This document shows, one piece after another, positions 21,879-31,817 of a DNA stretch of 64,000 nt. The stretch spans positions 13,942,378 through 14,006,377 of the forward strand of contig OY755240.1 in assembly GCA_963576725.1 (NCBI GenBank), given 5' to 3'. The position numbers were made by a program, and so were the translations under genes. The number at the start of each line of letters is the position of its first letter. The stretch's first letter is position 1. The DNA comes from Azorinus chamasolen. Lineage: Eukaryota; Mollusca; Bivalvia; Cardiida; Solecurtidae. Under the pieces are notes generated by a model. It saw only the letters and a list, made by a program, of their open reading frames with translations. It did no database searches and was not told the origin of the DNA.

Positions 21879-22082
21879 CAGTGAAACTTCTCTATAACGA
21901 CCTATAAATTGTGTTAATTAGTTGGTATCTAGAGGAGGTGGCTGCTTAAAGCAAGGTGAAAGTAAAACAGAACGCTCCTATAGGAGCGTTCTGTTTTACT
22001 TTCACCTTGCTTAAAGCAGCCACCTGCCTTTAAAACAACATACTTGGTGTAATTTAATGGTCTTTATAGAGAGGTTTTGCTG
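21879..22082. repeat. Palindromic MITE, TA/CAGT type, complete
   Basis: The 204-bp element has terminal inverted repeats CAGTGAAACTTCTCTATAAC ... TTATAGAGAGGTTTTGCTG and is bounded by TA dinucleotides (21877-21878 and 22083-22084). The centre is a long near-perfect palindrome (AGTAAAACAGAACGCTCC-TAT-AGGAGCGTTCTG). TA duplication and CAGT ends suggest a pogo/Tc1-mariner-type MITE. Confidence 0.85.
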
Positions 22083-22870
22083 TATGTTGTAACTTCATGG
22101 ATGTTATACTGTGTACGTCTTGACGTTTAAAGGTCGCTTCTGATACAGTAGAACCCTTCTAAAACTATTAATTAAAATGAATAAACATTAGTTATTATCT
22201 TTAAAATCAGGTGGCAGCTTAATCTTATAAATATTTATAAAAATAATGAATGTATGAACATTGGTTAGTTCAATGTTTACAATAACTTGATTAAAATGAT
22301 CTATCCTCCTTGACGATTACTATAGAAACAGATCTATATAATTCCGTAAGTAAATATAGTTGACTCTGATCTGACCAGGGTCTGTCCTGTTTGCATTTAA
22401 AGCAAAAAAATGGCCTTTATAAGAGGGAAAGTGCATCTCAGACTTTTCTAGCGCTGGACTTGCTGTATGAAAGGATACTGTGTACATAAGCAACCGTGAA
22501 TACGGCAATATGCCGTAAGAACAGTTGCCCATAACCTTTTCGCTGTTGAATATTCATGTAAGAAATAATATCATCATGAATAATTATTAGCTGATTTTCT
22601 AGAATGGCATAGATGGTATTGGTAGACTCTGTAGAATTAAATCTTTATCATTTATTAGTCAACCACAGCAAACCCTGATCAGACGACTCGTACAGAAACC
22701 GTCTGATCTGGGTGTACTCTGTTGAATAAGTGGGAAAGGGCGTTTATATTATCAGAACACGTTTATTCTTCATCTCTCTTCCACAACGTGACCGGATATT
22801 CAAACAGTTTCAATCCTGATGAGGCGCCGATCTACCAGACGTCTGATCTGGATCCAAACTAATTACATAG
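22083..22870. repeat. Decayed palindromic MITEs
   Basis: Relics of the GATCAGACGGC hairpin family lie at about 22365-22400 and 22660-22725. A half copy of the GATGAGGCGCCGA family is at 22800-22860. Between them is ordinary AT-rich sequence with no gene. Confidence 0.5.
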
Positions 22871-23344
22871 CATATCTCAAATTTGCCCAGTGTGAAGGAG
22901 TAAAGAATGAGCGCATTGTAGTAGATGTACGAAATCATGGTCTGCATGGCTACACATATAGTAAGTATGGGTGAATATGACTAGAACGTATGTGATTGGC
23001 TGTACCAACGAATACGAGTATATGAACGTTTTGTGAGTGTAATAGCTTGTGGGCGTATACGCGTATTCAGGAATAGTAAACATTATTGTATGTGTTCAAA
23101 TGAAATATCATAACCAGCATAGGGAACCAAAAACAGTAAGCATGCTTTACTGCGTGTGACGTATCAAATGTGGAAAACATGTGTAGAAATTCCCTGTCTG
23201 TACGAAGTGCATCCCACCTAACATATACATGTAGATAGATTTGTGTATATGTGTACATACTGCTGCGTGAGGTGGTTCAAAGTGAAACAAAGACAAATAT
23301 TTAGAATACTAAGTACATGTACTGTCCTTATGATAACAGATATA
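22871..23344. other. No gene recognised
   Basis: AT-rich sequence. Overlapping short minus-strand ORFs are rich in Tyr/His/Thr and look like chance. Confidence 0.4.
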
Positions 23345-23554
23345 CAGTAGAGTAAAACCACGCTAATGCGACCACCTAAAAGAGGTATAGTTCTCGGTTC
23401 TAGATGCAGGTAGTAGCTTAATGCAAAACAAAAGTAATGCAGAAAGCTCCTAGAGGAGCTTTCTGTATTACTTTTGTCCTGCATTAAGCAACCACCTGCT
23501 TATAAAGACACCCATGTTTATTCATTAAGTGGTCGCATTAGAGGAGTCCTACTG
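23345..23554. repeat. Palindromic MITE, TA/CAGT type, complete
   Basis: The 210-bp element is flanked by TA on both sides. Termini are CAGTAGAGTAAAACC ... AGAGGAGTCCTACTG. The inner palindrome (GCAGAAAGCTCCTAGAGGAG CTTTCTG) is flanked by ACAAAAGTAATGC and its complement. Confidence 0.85.
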
Positions 23555-23659
23555 TACATGTATAAGGGATATGTTGTGATAATGGGTATTTCCCAGTCTA
23601 AAGATTCGTAAAGCTTGGTCGCTCGTGTATTAAACTGTATAAACCAAATAACTAACTAT

Positions 23660-24120
23660 ACACGTATATGTATTAACCCTTTTCTTATAAAGACGACTTT
23701 ATACGAAATACAAACATACTAGACCCAGATCTGGCGGGTCACATAGGGGTCGTCTGTTCAGGATCTGCTCTGTTTATTAATTGGAATTATATAGATCTGA
23801 TTCAGTTTCTCTGTGGGCAAAACATATTGTGTTCATGTTGATGATGCAATTCTTTGTTCACATTGATATTAATTAGTATTAGATATTTTGCCGACGAGAA
23901 ATATGTCAGCAAGCTAAAGCAACGTTTACCCATACATCGCTGAATTTTCAAATGGACTATTTCAAAATTAAAACGGAGTAAGTTTAAAATGAATGTTCGG
24001 GCAATTTCTAAAGAAATTGTAACATGGCAAACCGTGCAGACCCTGCTGAGGAGTCATATCATCTGTGTCTACACTGTTTGCAAATGACATGAAGTGTGTC
24101 CCGTACTATAAGGGCTAAAC
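23660..24120. repeat. Two decayed GATCAGAC-type palindromic MITEs
   Basis: Hairpin cores are recognisable at about 23725-23775 (AGACCCAGATCTGGCGG ... GTCTGTTCAGGATCTGCTC) and 24035-24080 (GCAGACCCTGCTGAGGAGTC ... GTCTACACTGTTTGC). Confidence 0.5.
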
Positions 24121-24331
24121 ACCCTAAATGTGAAAACAGGATGTACATTGTAATTGCGCAAACTGGATTGTGTATAAGCGTGAAAGACTTGTTGAAGTGT
24201 GACACATTCAACGTGACAAGTGGAACTTAATCGTTTATAAGAAAAATAAATAAAGTGTACAATATATATTGACTGTTGTATAAATGATCTCTAGTCAAAA
24301 AATGTGAAATCGTCAGCAAAGGACATTAACT

Positions 24332-25429
24332 ATGGAGTGTGTCAATATCACATCGAGTTTAACATTAAATGACTGCGCATATGTGAATACCGATGTAGAC
24401 CAAGTTAACAACAGTGATGATACAAAACATGACACGAAATGGCTCCAGGAAAATTTCAACAGAGCCGAGTACGTTATATGTCCATTACTTTTTGTCATTG
24501 GAATTACCGGAAATCTTATGACTATCCTCACTGTTACCAGGCCACAGTTCCGCCAGCTCACATCAAGATATATTTTATGTGTTCTTGCAATTTCGGATTC
24601 GCTCCTCCTGTTCACTAATCCCTTTAATCAACAATTCATGCCGAAGCTTGTTGGACAAGATATTCGGGCTTTAAGCAGGACGGGTTGCAAAATATTCTTC
24701 ATAGCTTACCGTATAGGGAAGTTGAGCTCTTCGTGGTTTATAGTTATGATATCAGTGGAGAGGTGTGTCGCCGTTTGGTTTCCTCTGAAGGTAAAACGCA
24801 TAATTACGAAGAAATCTATTGCTTTTGCAATCGTGCTGGTGTATATTTCAATGGGGATCCTGTCTTCTATGTGGACATTTTCATCTGAGGTTGTCAAGGG
24901 TGTTTGTGTACCTGATGCCGTTACACCAGAGAATCTCTTTTTGCACAAACGATTTGTGATGGCGGCCGCCGTCTGTTATTCTATAGCACCTATCGTCATA
25001 CTATTTATATTTACCCCACCTGTTATAATGAAGCTTTCCAGGCGAAAAAACTTGCATTCAAATGCGATCAGCAGATTTGCGAGAGAGACCAACAGAATCA
25101 CAGTCATGCTTGTTGCCATTGTTGTGATGTTTGTAATTTGTGTCACGCCTATCACCTTGGTACTCGTGTTAACTTTCTGGACAAACGAGCCCATTTTCGG
25201 CTCTAATAAAAAGGAATATATCATTCTAACAGCAGTAGCCCAATTATTTGAACAGTTGAACCATTCGATGAACTTTATCTTATATGTTCTCTTCTCCAGA
25301 CAGTTTAGAACTGCGTTCTTGAAAATGATTAGTCGCCGTAAGACGTCACGTGACAGCACATTCGGTTCATCACGAAAAGTGTGTACATCACAAACGGAAT
25401 TTGAAAATAGGTCGTTTAGTGCTGATTGA
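24332..25429 (+). CDS. Class A (rhodopsin-like) GPCR, neuropeptide-receptor type
   Basis: Intronless 365-residue seven-transmembrane receptor. N-glycosylation sites are seen at Asn5 (NIT) and Asn26 (NNS). TM1 (about 46-69) has GN at 60-61. TM2 carries LAISD with Asp89. Cys119 at the top of TM3 and Cys192 in the second extracellular loop form the expected disulfide pair. The DRY box is ERC (143-145). TM6 has CVTP (270-273) in place of CWxP. TM7 ends in NFILY (314-318), replacing NPxxY, followed by a FSRQFRTAFLKM helix 8 and a short Ser/Thr-rich tail. NFxLY is common in lophotrochozoan peptide-receptor groups related to FMRFamide/TRH-like receptors; the ligand cannot be told from sequence. The first ATG fits well (AACTATGG), and AATAAA signals follow at 25582 and 25610. 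It is the best-preserved complete gene in the window. Confidence 0.9.
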   Translation: MECVNITSSLTLNDCAYVNTDVDQVNNSDDTKHDTKWLQENFNRAEYVICPLLFVIGITGNLMTILTVTRPQFRQLTSRYILCVLAISDSLLLFTNPFNQQFMPKLVGQDIRALSRTGCKIFFIAYRIGKLSSSWFIVMISVERCVAVWFPLKVKRIITKKSIAFAIVLVYISMGILSSMWTFSSEVVKGVCVPDAVTPENLFLHKRFVMAAAVCYSIAPIVILFIFTPPVIMKLSRRKNLHSNAISRFARETNRITVMLVAIVVMFVICVTPITLVLVLTFWTNEPIFGSNKKEYIILTAVAQLFEQLNHSMNFILYVLFSRQFRTAFLKMISRRKTSRDSTFGSSRKVCTSQTEFENRSFSAD

Positions 25430-25581
25430 TAAAAGCGCCAAACGTTGGCAGTTGTCGCCAGGAACCCCTGGTCATTGTTTTTGTATTTCGTGTATCATTT
25501 TGCGACAAATTGCAAAATCGGCTGTGGTCTTATGAAATTGATTGGTCAGTTATGAACAATTACAACAGTTATTTCAATTTC

Positions 25582-25615
25582 AATAAACATAAATTAGATA
25601 TACATTTGAAATAAA
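25582..25615 (+). promoter_or_regulatory. Candidate polyadenylation signals for the GPCR
   Basis: AATAAA occurs at 25582-25587 and 25610-25615, about 150-185 bp after the stop codon. Confidence 0.5.
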
Positions 25616-25789
25616 CATTTTTACTAAAGGTTAACCGTTTATCTGATGTAAGCAATAGTGATATCTGAGTTTTTGTAAATGCATTGGTATATGATGGTTT
25701 ATCTTGGAAGAAACTACAGATTCAGATCTGTATAATTCCACTGGCAACCAACATACCCTGATCAGTCGGCTTGTAAAGGAGCAATCTGG

Positions 25790-25963
25790 GTCCATGCTTA
25801 TAAAACGTTTAGTTGAGTCAGAGTTCGTTCTCAAGCTTTTGATTGGTCAGATTTGAGCTAAAGGCTCAAATCTGACCAATCAAAAGCTTGAGAACTCAAA
25901 TCTGACCAATCAAAAGCTTGAGAACGAAACTCAGACTCAACTAAAAGCTTTATAAGCATGGAC
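25790..25963. repeat. Long palindromic MITE inserted in another MITE
   Basis: The arms start GTCCATGCTTATAAAA and end CTTTATAAGCATGGAC. The inner arms contain AGTTCGTTCTCAAGCTTTTG and TCAAATCTGACCAATCAAAA, with one arm segment duplicated. The flanks (ATCAGTCGGC ... CAATCTGGGTC before and GACCCTGATCTAGGTCTACT after) belong to a GATCAGAC-type MITE, so this one is nested. Confidence 0.75.
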
Positions 25964-26048
25964 CCTGATCTAGGTCTACTCTGGTTTGAAAGGCGTGAAA
26001 AGGCACAGGTACAACAATCGTGTAAACATTTGCTGAAGAGCATGAGTA

Positions 26049-26215
26049 CAGTAGAATTGGTTTTAAGCGGCCACAAAAAGAGGTCTAACTCTGGCTCTGT
26101 AAGGCGGGTGGTACTTTAATGTAGGACAAAAGTAAATGCAGCAAGCTCATATACGCGCTTTCTGAATTACCTTTGTCTCGCATTAATTTACTTTTTAAGA
26201 CTCCTACCTTTATAT
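26049..26215. repeat. Decayed TA/CAGT-type palindromic MITE
   Basis: TA-CAGTAGAATTGGTTTTAAG is followed by the AGGACAAAAGTAAATGCAGC / TTTCTGAATTACCTTTGTCT palindrome. No clear right terminus. Confidence 0.6.
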
Positions 26216-26422
26216 AAACGATATTAGACAAGTTTGAACAAGATTTAGGAAATCTCGAAAATACTAAATATTTTACACGTGTTATTTGTTTGTTTGAATG
26301 TATCAGGATTTTCAGTTGCTTTAACCATTTCCCTGTGAATATTCATGTCAGGAATAATAACATCAAGAATATTCATTAGCTGAGGTTTTATGATGTCATA
26401 TATACATAGGACGTTTGGTTCT

Positions 26423-26667
26423 TTAACTCTTTTGGCGTCAAATTTCTAATTGTCGTCTGCAATCCAATTTTGTTAAATCATTTGGTACAATAAGGAAATG
26501 AGATAAATAAATGCAAATTTAAACGGAATAAAGCACAGGTATAGAAATAGAGATTGAGACACACAGTGAAATCCCTGATCAGACGCCACCTTGAAAAGGC
26601 GGTGTCTGATGTGGGACTTCACTATTGCCATGGTGCATAAAGGCGACATTGGCGGTGAAAGTGTTAA
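26423..26667 (-). repeat. TTAA-flanked MITE, inverted copy of 26955-27196
   Basis: Bounded by TTAA (26423-26426 and 26664-26667), with a CTCTTTTGGCGTCAAATTTC left end. The hairpin GATCAGACGCCACCTTGAAA / AGGCGGTGTCTGATGTGGGA lies near the right end. The left half is the reverse complement of the right half of the copy at 26955-27196. Confidence 0.75.
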
Positions 26668-26689
26668 GAAACTGTAGGATCACATCTGT

Positions 26690-26900
26690 AATAATATCAT
26701 AAGCCTCTAGAGTATCCGTCAGATCTGTGTCTATGCTTTTTGCAAAAGCATTAAGAGGCGTTTATATGAGGGAAATAGTTAAAACAGTATTTCGGTCATC
26801 CACATCACGACGTTGATCTAACGACATGTTGAGGAGGAAGACTGTTTTATGAAACTTAACCATTTGCTCCATGAATATTCGTGTCAGACATACTGACTAT
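26690..26900. repeat. Decayed GATCAGAC-type MITE
   Basis: One hairpin arm (CCGTCAGATCTGTGTCTATG) and an AACCATTTGCTCCATGAATA-like end are visible; the other arm is decayed. Confidence 0.5.
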
Positions 26901-26954
26901 CGATACTAATTAGCCAATAATTATTATGGCATCAGCGATTCCGTTTTCGTTTGC

Positions 26955-27196
26955 TTAACCCTTTCACCGCCACAGTATCATAAATGTACCACGACAAATA
27001 GTGCAGTCCCAGATCAGACGCCGTCGTTTCAAGGCGGCGTCTGATCAGGGACTTCACTATTTGTCTCAATCTCTATACATAGGTGCTTTATTCCTTTGAA
27101 ATATGCATTTATTTATCTCATTTCTTTATTTTACTGAATGATTTAACAAACTTGGATTGCAGACGACAATTAGAAATTTGGTGCCGAAAGGGTTAA
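26955..27196 (+). repeat. TTAA-flanked palindromic MITE
   Basis: TTAA at 26955-26958 and 27193-27196. The termini are CCCTTTCACCGCC and GTGCCGAAAGGG. The core hairpin CAGATCAGACGCCGTCGTTT / CAAGGCGGCGTCTGATCAGG is near the left end. TTAA target and CCCTTT ends resemble piggyBac-type elements. Confidence 0.75.
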
Positions 27197-27948
27197 GTTC
27201 ACAGTAAATCATGTTTATATTTTGCGACATTTGGTTTTACTCTGATATGCTAAATGATTGCACATTCCAGCGTGCCACTGTAAAGTCTTACACACGACCG
27301 TCGCAATTGTTCCAGTTTCGATCGCCGTTCGTTAAAACTTACTATAATGTTTAGATACTCGTCCTCGTGGACATGAAATGATATGCGTAACAGCATTAAA
27401 AACAATACACAAATTGATCACGACCAATACTATACTGCGGGAATGTAAGGAACAAACGAAACCAAATAATGTAGAACCTTTTCCTTTCGTCAGTCCACCG
27501 TTTGTCTACCTCGTTTTATACTTTTTCTATGTTTATTTCTCAGTTCAAAATATTATAAAGATAATTTGATAAAATAAATAAAACAGTCTGCATTTAAAGT
27601 AGTCGGTTGCCATGAAACATATATGCTCTATTTATCACAATGGTTCCACAAAGTGACTTTTACAGAGGCGTCAAATTTATCAGGGAATGGGTTAAGCTGA
27701 GAAATTGAGAATTTGTATAGATCAGAAATTTGATTACTCGAACTTAGGGTTATCTCAAAAAGTAGTTAGTATAGTCCCTTGAAGTTCTAGGTAGTGAAGT
27801 TCAACAGTACATACTCACGTATTATGCTTATATCCTGTTATGAATTTAACATGATTTATAGGCAATTCATTTGATGCGTAATAGTGTTCACATATCTGTT
27901 GCATCACATTTATACACCAAGTCATAATATAAACTGATAAAAAAAACA
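27197..27948. other. No gene recognised
   Basis: AT-rich sequence. Bases 27610-27660 contain half of the ATTTATCACAATGGTT hairpin family seen complete at 46235-46320. Confidence 0.4.
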
Positions 27949-28163
27949 TTAACCCTTTCGCTGCCAAACTCTGTCGTCTGCTAACTTTGTCGTCTGCTAC
28001 AAATTTTCATTCTTTTGATTTTCTTCGTTTTTGTTTCAAAAACATAGTAACAGTAACAAACAGTTTGGATCCTGATGAGACGCCGAGTTACTCGGCGTCT
28101 CATCTGGATCCAGACTGTTTGCATAGGTAATCACAGATCCGGCATTGGCAGCGAAAGGGTTAA
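27949..28163. repeat. TTAA-flanked palindromic MITE, complete
   Basis: The 207-bp element lies between TTAA copies, with inverted ends CCCTTTCGCTGCCAA ... TTGGCAGCGAAAGGG. The core palindrome is GGATCCTGATGAGACGCCGA GTTAC and its complement, flanked by AAACAGTTT / CTGTTTGC. piggyBac-like by target site and ends. Confidence 0.85.
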
Positions 28164-28404
28164 ACATAACAAAAACACAACAACAAAAAGCCCTACATTC
28201 TAAATCTTGACATAATGTAGTTTAATATAAGCGCGCCATATGGTCAATATCTAAACTGATTTGCATCTGTAATTTCAAAACATAATTTTGTTGACCTTGT
28301 ATACTATGCAAATCTCAGCATTGATAAGACTTTAGCTTAGCCGTTCACCGAAGGGGATTTTGATATTAAAGTGTGTGTATGTCATATTTTCACTGGGGCA
28401 TAAC

Positions 28405-28620
28405 TTAACCATTTGCTCCACTTAATGCTGTCTGCAAAGTTGCTCGTCTGGTACAATTGTTTTAATTTCCTTCCATCTTCTTTCAAGAATTATAATTACA
28501 GCATTAAACAGTTTGGATCCAGATGAGATGCCGTTTTACTCGAGTTACTCGGCGTCTCCTCTGGGTCCAAACTGTTTGCATGGCTAACCTCAGTTTCGCC
28601 ATTCGTTGCGAAAGGGTTAA
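28405..28620. repeat. TTAA-flanked palindromic MITE
   Basis: TTAA at 28405-28408 and 28617-28620. The ends are CCATTTGCTCC and CGTTGCGAAAGGG. The core is GATCCAGATGAGATGCCG / GGCGTCTCCTCTGGGTC. Same hairpin as 27949-28163 with a different left terminus. Confidence 0.8.
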
Positions 28621-28762
28621 GAGCAATAAATCTCTAATAACAGAAATATGCTCCTACGACTAAACACATTAGGCAAACGAGATATGAATTGTAAGCATAT
28701 GTATAGGCCATGCCACAAAATATAGATATACTGTGTTCCAATTTCGACAGCATTTCTAGGTC

Positions 28763-28967
28763 TTAACTCTTTATCTTAGACCTTTCAGTGTCAGCATTGT
28801 CATCTGCTGGAATCATTTTTCGTCTGCTTCCAGGTTTTGAGCGGGGATTTTATAAAACAGTTTGGATCCTGATGAGACGCCGAGTTACGTTACTCGGCAT
28901 CTTATCTGGATCCAAACTGTTTGCCTATAATCTCACAGAGCCGTTTTCATGGCACTGAAGGGGTTAA
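28763..28967. repeat. TTAA-flanked palindromic MITE
   Basis: TTAA at 28763-28766 and 28964-28967. The right end is GGCACTGAAGGGG. The core is GGATCCTGATGAGACGCCGA / GGCATCTTATCTGGATCC. Confidence 0.75.
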
Positions 28968-29010
28968 GGACACGCATTCGGATGTCACTGTAAACACAAT
29001 ACATTAAGAT

Positions 29011-30330
29011 CAGTATGCCTGGTACGGTCATTGTAAAGATCAGTATGCCTGGTACGGTCATTGTAAAGATCAGTATGCCTGGTACGGTCATTGTAAAGAT
29101 CAGTATGCCTGGTACGGTCATTGTAAAGATCAGTATGCCTGGTACGGTCATTGTAAAGATCAGTATGCCTGGTGCGGTCATTGTAAAGATCAGTATGCCT
29201 GGTACGGTCATTGTAAAGATCAGTATGCCTGGTACGGTCATTGTAAAGATCAGTATGCCTGGTACGGTCATTGTAAAGATCAGTATGCCTGGTACGGTCA
29301 TTGTAAAGATCAGTATGCCTGGTACGGTCATTGTAAAGATCAGTATGCCTGGTACGGTCATTGTAAAGATCAGTATGCCTGGTGCGGTCATTGTAAAGAT
29401 CAGTATGCCTGGTGCGGTCATTGTAAAGATCAGTATGCCTGGTAAGGTCATTGTAAAGATCAGTATGCCTGGTACGGTCATTGTAAAGATCAGTATGCCT
29501 GGTACGGTCATTGTAAAGATCAGTATGCCTGGTACGGTCATTGTAAAGATCAGTATGCCTGGTACGGTCATTGTAAAGATCAGTATGCCTGGTACGGTCA
29601 TTGTAAAGATCAGTATGCCTGGTACGGTCATTGTAAAGATCAGTATGCCTGGTAAGGTCATTGTAAAGATCAGTATGCCTGGTACGGTCATTGTAAAGAT
29701 CAGTATGCCTGGTACGGTCATTGTAAAGATCAGTATGCCTGGTACGGTCATTGTAAAGATCAGTATGCCTGGTACGGTCATTGTAAAGATCAGTATGCCT
29801 GGTAAGGTCATTGTAAAGATCAGTATGCCTGGTACGGTCATTGTAAAGATCAGTATGCCTGGTACGGTCATTGTAAAGATCAGTATGCCTGGTACGGTCA
29901 TTGTAAAGATCAGTATGCCTGGTAAGGTCATTGTAAAGATCAGTATGCCTGGTGCGGTCATTTTAAAGATCAGTATGCCTGGTGCGGTCATTGTAAAGAT
30001 CAGTATGCCTGGTGCGGTCATTGTAAAGATCAGTATGCCTGGTACGGTCATTGTAAAGATCAGTATGCCTGGTGCGGTCATTGTAAAGATCAGTATGCCT
30101 GGTGCGGTCATTGTAAAGATCAGTATGCCTGGTACGGTCATTGTAAAGATCAGTATGCCTGGTAAGGTCATTGTAAAGATCAGTATGCCTGGTACGGTCA
30201 TTGTAAAGATCAGTATGCCTGGTACGGTCATTGTAAAGATCAGTATGCCTGGTACGGTCATTGTAAAGATCAGTATGCCTGGTACGGTCATTGTAAAGAT
30301 CAGTATGCCTGGTAAGGTCACTGCAAACAT
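29011..30330. repeat. 30-bp minisatellite, 44 uniform copies
   Basis: The unit starts CAGTATGCCTGGTACGGTCA and continues TTGTAAAGAT. It repeats exactly every 30 bp from 29011 to 30330. Variation is almost confined to the TAC triplet, which becomes TGC or TAA in some units. TAA-type units start at 29431, 29641, 29791, 29911, 30151 and 30301, that is 7, 5, 4, 8 and 5 units apart. Because 30 is a multiple of 3 and the unit lacks stops in several frames, long artificial ORFs arise on both strands (MPGTVIVKIS and PGILIFTMTV decapeptides). Two or three degenerate units follow to about 30365. The homogeneity suggests recent expansion or gene conversion. Confidence 0.95.
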
Positions 30331-30365
30331 AAAACATCCCTGGTACGGTTATTGTAAGCATAATA

Positions 30366-31020
30366 CATTAAGGTCATTATTATATAAGGCAATTACAAAT
30401 ACTAGTGGCACATTTGCTTTGCGTTTAGTGTATGAGGGTGGCGCTAAGATATGTTGACCTAGTGTCAGGATAATGTAACCTTCTGTTATTAGTATTTGAC
30501 AGTGAACATTGCAGAACGAGAGTATGAGAGGTTTTACTGACATCACACCTCTATCTCTCTCTTGGAATTTCAATTGTCCTAAACGACAATATATTGAAAA
30601 TACTTTAGCAAAGCAAATTCCTAATAAACACTTTTTCTCAAGGGCACGACGTCTGTGTTTTCAATCATTATGTAAAATATTCACAAGTTGAAACAGACAT
30701 GCCGATAATTCAATGGTTGACCCAAAGTGATTGCTGCTTGACGATCTATCCAATGGACAAACGCCATTTTCTATCTGGACCTTCTCTGCTAAGCTACAAT
30801 ACTTCGGAAAAGTCGGATTCAGGTCAAGATCAATCGCGGCCTGGAAATTAATGTTTTGTGAGAAATCTGCAAAATAGTTACCGCGTACATGTGCAAATTA
30901 AAAAGAGAAAAACACAAATGACGCACGGAGTTTTCGAGTAAAGCCCTTTTAATCATGGTTCTCAATACAAAGACTATGCAGAGTAATTCCATTTAAAGCA
31001 ACCACATGTTTTGTTAATAA
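30366..31020. other. No gene recognised
   Basis: No repeat family or coding feature recognised. Confidence 0.4.
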
Positions 31021-31185
31021 TGTAACGTGCAAACCGAGAGACCCAGCAACAACAAACCCTGTCGATGCAAAGCTTAAGCTCACATCAAGAGATGTTTGTT
31101 GCGCTATATATATACCTCCACTTCCCCAGATACAATGGTCTGGTCAGCCTCATTTGCATAATTACCAACGTTCTACGAACGTTAC
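31021..31185. repeat. Direct repeat, copy 1
   Basis: 165 bp starting TGTAACGTGCAAACCGAGAG and ending CTACGAACGTTAC. It recurs in split form at 31294-31389 plus 31819-31892. The ~107 bp between copies ends CCGCTGCCACCATT. It could be an LTR-like or dispersed repeat; no gag/pol is seen nearby. Confidence 0.75.
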
Positions 31186-31389
31186 GTTACTCTCCCCTCC
31201 GAGAAGTCTCGTCCCGAGACTTGGACCCTGAGAGATCCGTGTGTAAGGCAACTCCGGTCTGGCAGTTATCTTTATCCCACCGCTGCCACCATTTGTAACG
31301 TGCAAACCGAGAGACCCAGCAACAACAAACCCTGTCGATGCAAAGCTTAAGCTCACATCAAGAGATGTTTATTGCGCTATATATATATA

Positions 31390-31817
31390 ATCCTCCCAAT
31401 TTGACCTGAGACTCGATTAAATTTCGGCGTATTTATCGGGATTGTTCGTAATACTCAGTGACAAAACATAGCAAACCAAAAGCCGGTAATAATCATGTTC
31501 CACGAGGCTTGTACAGTAAAACCCCTCTAATGCGACCACTTAATGGATAAATATGACTGTCTTTATAAGCAGATGATTGCTTAATGCAGGACAAAAGTTA
31601 TGCAGAAAGCTCCTACAGGAGCTTTCTGCACAACTTTCGTCCTATATTAAGCTACCACCTGCCTTTGCCACTGTGATTTATGCCCCTTTTTGCTGGTCGT
31701 ATTAGAGGAGTTTTACTGTATTTTTATAGCGCATTCTTATACCTTCGGAAATTTATTCGAAGATTACCGACGATAATACACGGAATATGCATGAGTCTCA
31801 GGTCAAATTTGTAGGAT
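31390..31817. mobile_element. 428-bp TIR element inserted in the direct repeat
   Basis: The inverted ends ATCCTCCCAATTTGACCTGA GACTC and GAGTCTCAGGTCAAATTTGT AGGAT match at 23 of 25 bases. A TAA trinucleotide next to each end could be a Harbinger-like 3-bp target duplication, but the AT-rich site makes this ambiguous. The element carries its own nested MITE. Confidence 0.7.
31514..31718. repeat. TA/CAGT-type palindromic MITE, complete, nested
   Basis: The 205-bp element is flanked by TA (31512-31513 and 31719-31720), with ends CAGTAAAACCCCTCTAATGC ... ATTAGAGGAGTTTTACTG. The inner palindrome is GCAGAAAGCTCCTACAGGAG CTTTCTGC. It lies wholly inside the 428-bp element. Confidence 0.85.

Noticed and set aside
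28072..28118. Perfect GC-rich palindromes read as transcription terminators
   Set aside because: They are cores of dispersed MITEs in an animal genome, and there is no operon context.
29011..30330. CRISPR-like regular array
   Set aside because: Units are contiguous with no spacers and the genome context is animal. It is a minisatellite.
28933..30457. Long opposing ORFs (465 and 480 codons) of decapeptide repeats
   Set aside because: They are a mechanical result of a 30-bp tandem unit lacking stops. Both strands are open at once, variants ignore codon structure, and no promoter, start context or splice site supports a protein.
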